Positions 5,933 to 9,047 of a stretch of DNA of 9,047 nucleotides are shown here, piece after piece (within the stretch, counting starts at the first letter, position 1; every line of letters starts with the position of its first letter). The stretch is from positions 9,061 to 18,107 of the forward strand of contig MHXM01000158.1 of NCBI GenBank assembly GCA_001825565.1, in the 5' to 3' direction. The position numbers and the translations under genes were made by a program. The notes beneath the pieces are model-generated. The model saw nothing but the letters and a program-made list of their open reading frames with translations. It searched no databases and was not told the DNA's origin. This DNA comes from Desulfuromonadaceae bacterium GWC2_58_13. Lineage in GTDB: Bacteria > Desulfobacterota > Desulfuromonadia > Desulfuromonadales > Trichloromonadaceae.

Positions 5933-6052
5933 GGAATCTCCTCGAAAAACTGGACACTTAGCGACAGAGACGGGAACCTCGCCAATGCCCGGGGCCAAAA
6001 ATCACCGATGGGGGGAACGTTGCCCGACTCGCCTTGGAATAAATTTCAACTC

Positions 6053-6081
6053 ATTGTAAGACAACTGACATTGAAGCCCAA
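6053..6081 (-). promoter_or_regulatory. Possible sigma-70-like promoter for the flavoprotein gene
   Basis: On the minus strand TTGGGC (-35, 6081-6076) and TACAAT (-10, 6058-6053) are 17 bases apart. The -10 is a 5/6 match and the -35 is weak. It would give a leader of about 115 bases. A direct repeat of CAATG...AGTTG overlaps the -10 region. The rest of the 272-base gap (5933-6204) holds no supported gene or terminator. Confidence 0.35.
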
Positions 6082-6204
6082 GCCCTGAAAACAATAAACG
6101 ACGGCCAGGTCTCCACCAGATGACGGATATCCTCGAAATCGTTCACTTTCCCGGGGCCCTGCCACACTGCCCCAGAAGAATCCAACCCTTTCAGGTCATC
6201 GAAT

Positions 6205-6996
6205 TCACCGCCGGATCGCCCTGCTTAAAACCTTTCCCGCGAGCAGAACGAAAAACATCAGGGTGAGCCCCGCCACAATGGCCGGCGAGGTGGGGAGATC
6301 CCAACGGAGGGAGGCGAAAATCCCCCCCATACTGACCACAACTCCCACCAGCCAGCCGGCTAGCAGCACCTTGCGAGGTTCTTTGAAATACAACCGGCCG
6401 ATCAGGGCCGGGATGATGAGAAACGAGAATACCTGCATGACCCCGGCCATCGCCACCGATTTCACCAGGACCACGGCAAAGCTGGCGAAGAAAAGAAACT
6501 CCAGGAGAAATCCGCCCTTCCCCTCGGAGGAAAGGGCAAAGAACGGGTGGCGCAGAAAAAAATGCAGGATTCCTACGACCGTATAAACAAGGAAGGTCGA
6601 GAGAACCTCCTTCGGGGTCACCCAGATGATATTGCCATTCATGATGGCTTTGAACTCTTCCAGACCGTGGGGGCTCCGATCCAGAATCAGGATGCTTGCC
6701 GAAAAGGCGAAAATGTAGAGGATGCCGATGAAGGCCTCGATATTCACATGGCGAGCCGCTCGTTTGGAAAACGAGAGAATGAATGCGCCCAGAAAGGCAA
6801 AGATCAGCGAGAAGGCCAGTTTATGTTCTTCTCCGAACAAAAATGACAGAGCGATGCCGATGCCAATGAACTGGGCCAGGGCAAGATCGACGAAAATGAT
6901 CCCCCTTTCCAGGATATGAACACCGAAATAGGTGTGGATGGCGATCAGCAACAGACAAGCCAGAAACGGGAAAAGAAGAAAGTTGAGGGTTTCCAT
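6205..6996 (-). CDS. znuB: Zinc/manganese ABC transporter permease, ABC-3 (ZnuB) family (263 aa)
   Basis: Inner-membrane channel of a zinc- or manganese-type importer. It is highly hydrophobic with about seven to eight TM segments and the ABC-3 motif GVHILERGIIFVDLALAQ near residues 25-42, followed by the IEAFIGILYIFAFSAS segment that contacts metal-family permease cores. Length is normal. The start is ATG 6996, with AAGGAAG four bases upstream. A longer option (ATG 7026) is rejected because it begins inside the intercistronic hairpin and adds hydrophilic residues not expected for the family. It is the last gene of the unit, 72 bases after znuA. No ZnuC ATPase is encoded between or after them, so energy coupling must come from elsewhere. 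Zinc versus manganese cannot be separated by eye. The symbol follows family and context. Confidence 0.88.
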   Translation of the reverse strand: METLNFLLFPFLACLLLIAIHTYFGVHILERGIIFVDLALAQFIGIGIALSFLFGEEHKLAFSLIFAFLGAFILSFSKRAARHVNIEAFIGILYIFAFSASILILDRSPHGLEEFKAIMNGNIIWVTPKEVLSTFLVYTVVGILHFFLRHPFFALSSEGKGGFLLEFLFFASFAVVLVKSVAMAGVMQVFSFLIIPALIGRLYFKEPRKVLLAGWLVGVVVSMGGIFASLRWDLPTSPAIVAGLTLMFFVLLAGKVLSRAIRR

Positions 6997-7013
6997 GGCT
7001 CTTCCTTGATAAT

Positions 7014-7060
7014 TCCATTCAGCCATCCGCGGCTGGTAAACCCGCGGATGGCTGAATGGA
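7014..7060 (-). repeat. Perfect 19-bp inverted repeat in the znuA-znuB junction
   Basis: Arms 7014-7032 (TCCATTCAGCCATCCGCGG) and 7042-7060 are perfectly complementary with a 9-base loop. In the minus-strand mRNA the hairpin begins 8 bases after the znuA stop and ends 6 bases before the znuB Shine-Dalgarno. No T-run follows, so it is not a standard terminator. An intercistronic mRNA-stabilising or processing hairpin (REP-like), or a translational control element, is more likely. Confidence 0.85.
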
Positions 7061-7068
7061 GGGAGTGT

Positions 7069-7950
7069 TTACCGCAAAGAAGTCAGGACCCTGTCCATGA
7101 AAGCGAACCAGCTGTCGGTGTCCGGCATGGCTCCAACGTCGGCGGGCAGAGCGATGATCCTGACTCCCGTCTTCTCGCCGAGGGACTCCGCTTCCGTTCG
7201 GCCATAATAGCTGGTGGTGAGGATGCCGTCCGTATGGCTGCTCTTCATGCTGGCGATCAGGCCTTCGACGTGGGCGGCTGACGGTGGAATGCCGGGTTTC
7301 GGTTCGACGTAGCCAACGATTTGAAAACCGAACTCCGCCGCCAGATATTCGAACAGTTTGTGATAGGCCACAAACCGTTTGCCCTGAAAGCCGAGCGTCT
7401 GCCACTGTTCCTGTTTTTGCGCGACCAAGGTTGAAAATTCCTTATAATTTTGCCGGTAGGTTTCGGCATGGACAGCGTCCAACTCCGCCAGGGCGTCGGT
7501 CATTCCCGCAGCCACCCGCAAAATGTTGGATGGAGAAAAGTGGTAGTGGGGATTGCCCAACGGATGCACGTCTCCCATGCTACGGTCGATAGCGGTCGGT
7601 TTTTCGATGGCCTTCACGAATCGGGAGCAATTGAAATTTCCCGGCTTGCCAGGAACGATTCGGGGATTTCTCGCCGATTCGAGAATCAGGGGGAGATAGC
7701 CTATTTCCAGGTCGAGACCGTTGTACATCAGGATGTCGGCCTTGCGTCCGGCAAGGATCATGCTCGGCTTGGCCTCGACCATGTGCGGGTCCTGGTTCGG
7801 TTTCACCAGGGTGGTGACGGCAACCTGGTCTCCGCCGAGGATCCTGGCCAGATTGCCGATCCAGGGGAGAGTGGCGACGACCTTGAGTTCGGCCAGGGCT
7901 GGAGCGGCCCCAAACAGCAACAGGATACAGGCGAGAACTATTTTTCGCAT
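7069..7950 (-). CDS. znuA: Periplasmic zinc/manganese-binding protein, ZnuA family (293 aa)
   Basis: Cluster A-I solute-binding protein of a metal ABC importer. Signal peptide 1-20 (ALA end, mature from E21). Candidate metal ligands are H56 in DPHMVE, H135 or H137 in GNPHYHFSP and H197 in AYHK; the fourth, acidic ligand is probably in the PADVGAMPDTD stretch (D271 or a nearby Asp). It lacks the long His-rich loop typical of high-affinity ZnuA, so zinc is likely but manganese is not excluded. The start is ATG 7950, with AAGGAG eight bases upstream. It follows the outer-membrane barrel gene by 41 bases and precedes znuB, so capture in the periplasm and handover to ZnuB is the natural reading. 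A strong hairpin directly after the stop may raise its mRNA level over znuB. Confidence 0.92.
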   Translation of the reverse strand: MRKIVLACILLLFGAAPALAELKVVATLPWIGNLARILGGDQVAVTTLVKPNQDPHMVEAKPSMILAGRKADILMYNGLDLEIGYLPLILESARNPRIVPGKPGNFNCSRFVKAIEKPTAIDRSMGDVHPLGNPHYHFSPSNILRVAAGMTDALAELDAVHAETYRQNYKEFSTLVAQKQEQWQTLGFQGKRFVAYHKLFEYLAAEFGFQIVGYVEPKPGIPPSAAHVEGLIASMKSSHTDGILTTSYYGRTEAESLGEKTGVRIIALPADVGAMPDTDSWFAFMDRVLTSLR

Positions 7951-7991
7951 GGAGTTTTCTCCTTAATAGGTTTGAGAAAATGCAGGCGCCC

Positions 7992-9047
7992 CTAGAAAGC
8001 GTGCGCGGAGTGAGCCCCGATGCCGAACATGAACTGCAGGATGGCTTCGTCGTTGTCTTGACCATCCCGTCCGGATTCGTCGTGGTTGTACTGCAAGCGG
8101 ATGCGGGAAAATTCGGAGGGGTTGAACTCGATGGCCGCCGTTGCCCGCCAGGGCCGGTCGCCAAGATTCTGCTCATCGCCGCTCTGTTTGAACCGGTCGG
8201 CCAATAGTTCCAGCACCTCGTAACGGGCGCCGACCCCCCAGCGGTCGAACCGATAGATCCCCTGGATGTAAACGCCATCCTGCCCCCGCCGCAACGATTC
8301 GACGACGGAGGTGGCGGTATCCGTCAGATCGCCGTGCTGGTCCAGGTAGAGGTATTCGCCCTGCAGGGTCAGGCCCTGGCGGGAGCGCGGTTTCCATTTC
8401 CAGACCGCTTCCATTCCGTAAAGGGCGCTGTCGCCGTCAAACTCAGCGTCGGCGACGATGTTGCCGTTGCGGGTCTCGCCAAACAGCACCGAGGGGCCGA
8501 AATAGAGGGTGGAATTGTCCGTGGTATCGACCGAGCATTTGACGAAAAGAGAAAACGCATGGGGAGAGGACTTGGCATCGGCGCCGAACAGCAGGTCGTT
8601 TTCCCCCTGCAGAACTTCCGCGCCGAACTGGGTATAAATCGGGAGCGCGGGAAGCCAGGAGAACTGGATCCCTTTTTCGCCTCCCAAACCCTCAGCGCCC
8701 AGAAATGCCCGGTAGGGCAAGGCGATATCGAAAAAATCCCAGGCATGGGGATGCTGGGCATTGAGCCGGCTGAAGTTGCTTTTGAATTTACCTCCCTTGA
8801 TCTGGAATCCTTCGGGTAAGTCGGTAGTCACAACATAGGCTTCCTCCAGTTCGACCCCATCCTCGGTGATGGGCAGGTTGGCATAGAGGTTGAGGTAGGG
8901 ATCAACCGGCGCGAATATGGAAAGCTCCGCCGCCCGCAGATTGAAGCCTTTACGATGCTCCAACCCGTTGCTGGTAAATCCCGGGATGCCCTGTTCCTCC
9001 AGTTCTTCGTTGGACCGGCTGGAGGTGTGGACGAAGGTATCCAGCAG
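7992..9047 (-). CDS. Outer-membrane beta-barrel protein linked to metal uptake, N-terminus outside window (351 aa visible)
   Basis: The frame is open through the right edge, so the start lies beyond 9047; a TTG at 8963 is internal, not the start. The sequence has alternating amphipathic beta strands with aromatic residues (IQFSWLPALPIYTQFGAEVL, LTLQGEYLYLDQHG, WGVGARYEVLELLADRF, IRLQYNHDES) and ends in a terminal Phe (GIGAHSAHAF), the usual signal for barrel assembly. A run FSRLNAQHPHAWDF, followed by a G-rich stretch, resembles outer-membrane proteins annotated as zinc-regulated receptors in other bacteria, as I recall them. No TonB box or plug domain can be seen in this part. It is 41 bases upstream of znuA and the first visible gene of the operon. 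A metal-permeable porin or receptor is inferred from context. Confidence 0.8.
   Translation of the reverse strand: MLDTFVHTSSRSNEELEEQGIPGFTSNGLEHRKGFNLRAAELSIFAPVDPYLNLYANLPITEDGVELEEAYVVTTDLPEGFQIKGGKFKSNFSRLNAQHPHAWDFFDIALPYRAFLGAEGLGGEKGIQFSWLPALPIYTQFGAEVLQGENDLLFGADAKSSPHAFSLFVKCSVDTTDNSTLYFGPSVLFGETRNGNIVADAEFDGDSALYGMEAVWKWKPRSRQGLTLQGEYLYLDQHGDLTDTATSVVESLRRGQDGVYIQGIYRFDRWGVGARYEVLELLADRFKQSGDEQNLGDRPWRATAAIEFNPSEFSRIRLQYNHDESGRDGQDNDEAILQFMFGIGAHSAHAF

Noticed and set aside
6047..6231. A roughly 60-codon minus-strand open frame between znuB and the flavoprotein gene (contains FEDIRHLVETWPSF).
   Set aside because: No start codon with a ribosome binding site, it overlaps the znuB end, and I recognise no family; it could be a gene remnant but there is no support.
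8970..8990. A 21-base stretch resembling (17 of 21) the loop and inner arm of the znuA-znuB hairpin.
   Set aside because: It lies in the barrel gene's coding frame and lacks the matching second arm, so it is probably chance.

Overview
The window looks like chromosomal DNA from a G+C-rich Gram-negative bacterium, most likely an anaerobic deltaproteobacterium of the Desulfuromonadales/Geobacter type. This is inferred from the gene families (a DUF2318 protein with an FtsX/ABC pair, an iron-sulfur flavoprotein, a NodN-type MaoC hydratase), from a sigma-54-type promoter, and from an outer-membrane barrel gene. There are no rRNA or tRNA genes, no CRISPR array, no transposase and no phage genes. Twelve protein genes can be supported, two of them cut by the window ends. 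Ten lie on the minus strand and two on the plus strand.

Region 1 (1-3172, minus strand, read right to left) is a tight operon of at least six genes. In transcription order they are: a membrane-anchored heavy-metal-associated (HMA) protein with a Cys-rich tail; a membrane-anchored DUF2318 protein with two CxxC pairs; an FtsX/MacB-type permease with a periplasmic CxxC; its LolD/MacB-type ATPase; a small membrane-anchored double zinc ribbon protein; and the first 18 codons of another gene, joined by an ATGA stop/start overlap. The DUF2318 + FtsX + ATPase core resembles the accessory half of P19/Ftr-type iron uptake loci. No P19 or Ftr1 gene is visible here, and the leading gene is a metallochaperone-like protein. 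The cluster is probably an envelope metal or thiol-redox system.

Region 2 (3310-3808, minus) is a YbgC-like hotdog thioesterase with a very good ribosome binding site and its own intrinsic terminator.

Region 3 (3809-4780) starts with a 380-base AT-rich, gene-free stretch holding a good match to a -24/-12 (sigma-54) promoter and an upstream inverted repeat. Two plus-strand genes follow. They encode paralogous small membrane proteins, each with a signal peptide, a 54-residue predicted mature form and one hydrophobic segment sharing an FLGF...IVA.Q..P core. A hairpin that can terminate both strands closes the unit. This is the best candidate here for an undescribed small system.

Region 4 (4803-6081, minus) holds an ISF-like iron-sulfur flavoprotein and then a MaoC/NodN-type hydratase, possibly co-transcribed from a weak sigma-70-like promoter near 6053-6081.

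Region 5 (6205-9047, minus) is a zinc/manganese uptake operon: an outer-membrane beta-barrel protein (start outside the window), then a ZnuA-like periplasmic binding protein, then a ZnuB-like permease. No ZnuC ATPase lies between or beside them. A perfect 19-bp inverted repeat fills the znuA-znuB junction. The proposed route is passage through the outer-membrane protein, capture by ZnuA and import by ZnuB, with an ATPase supplied from elsewhere.
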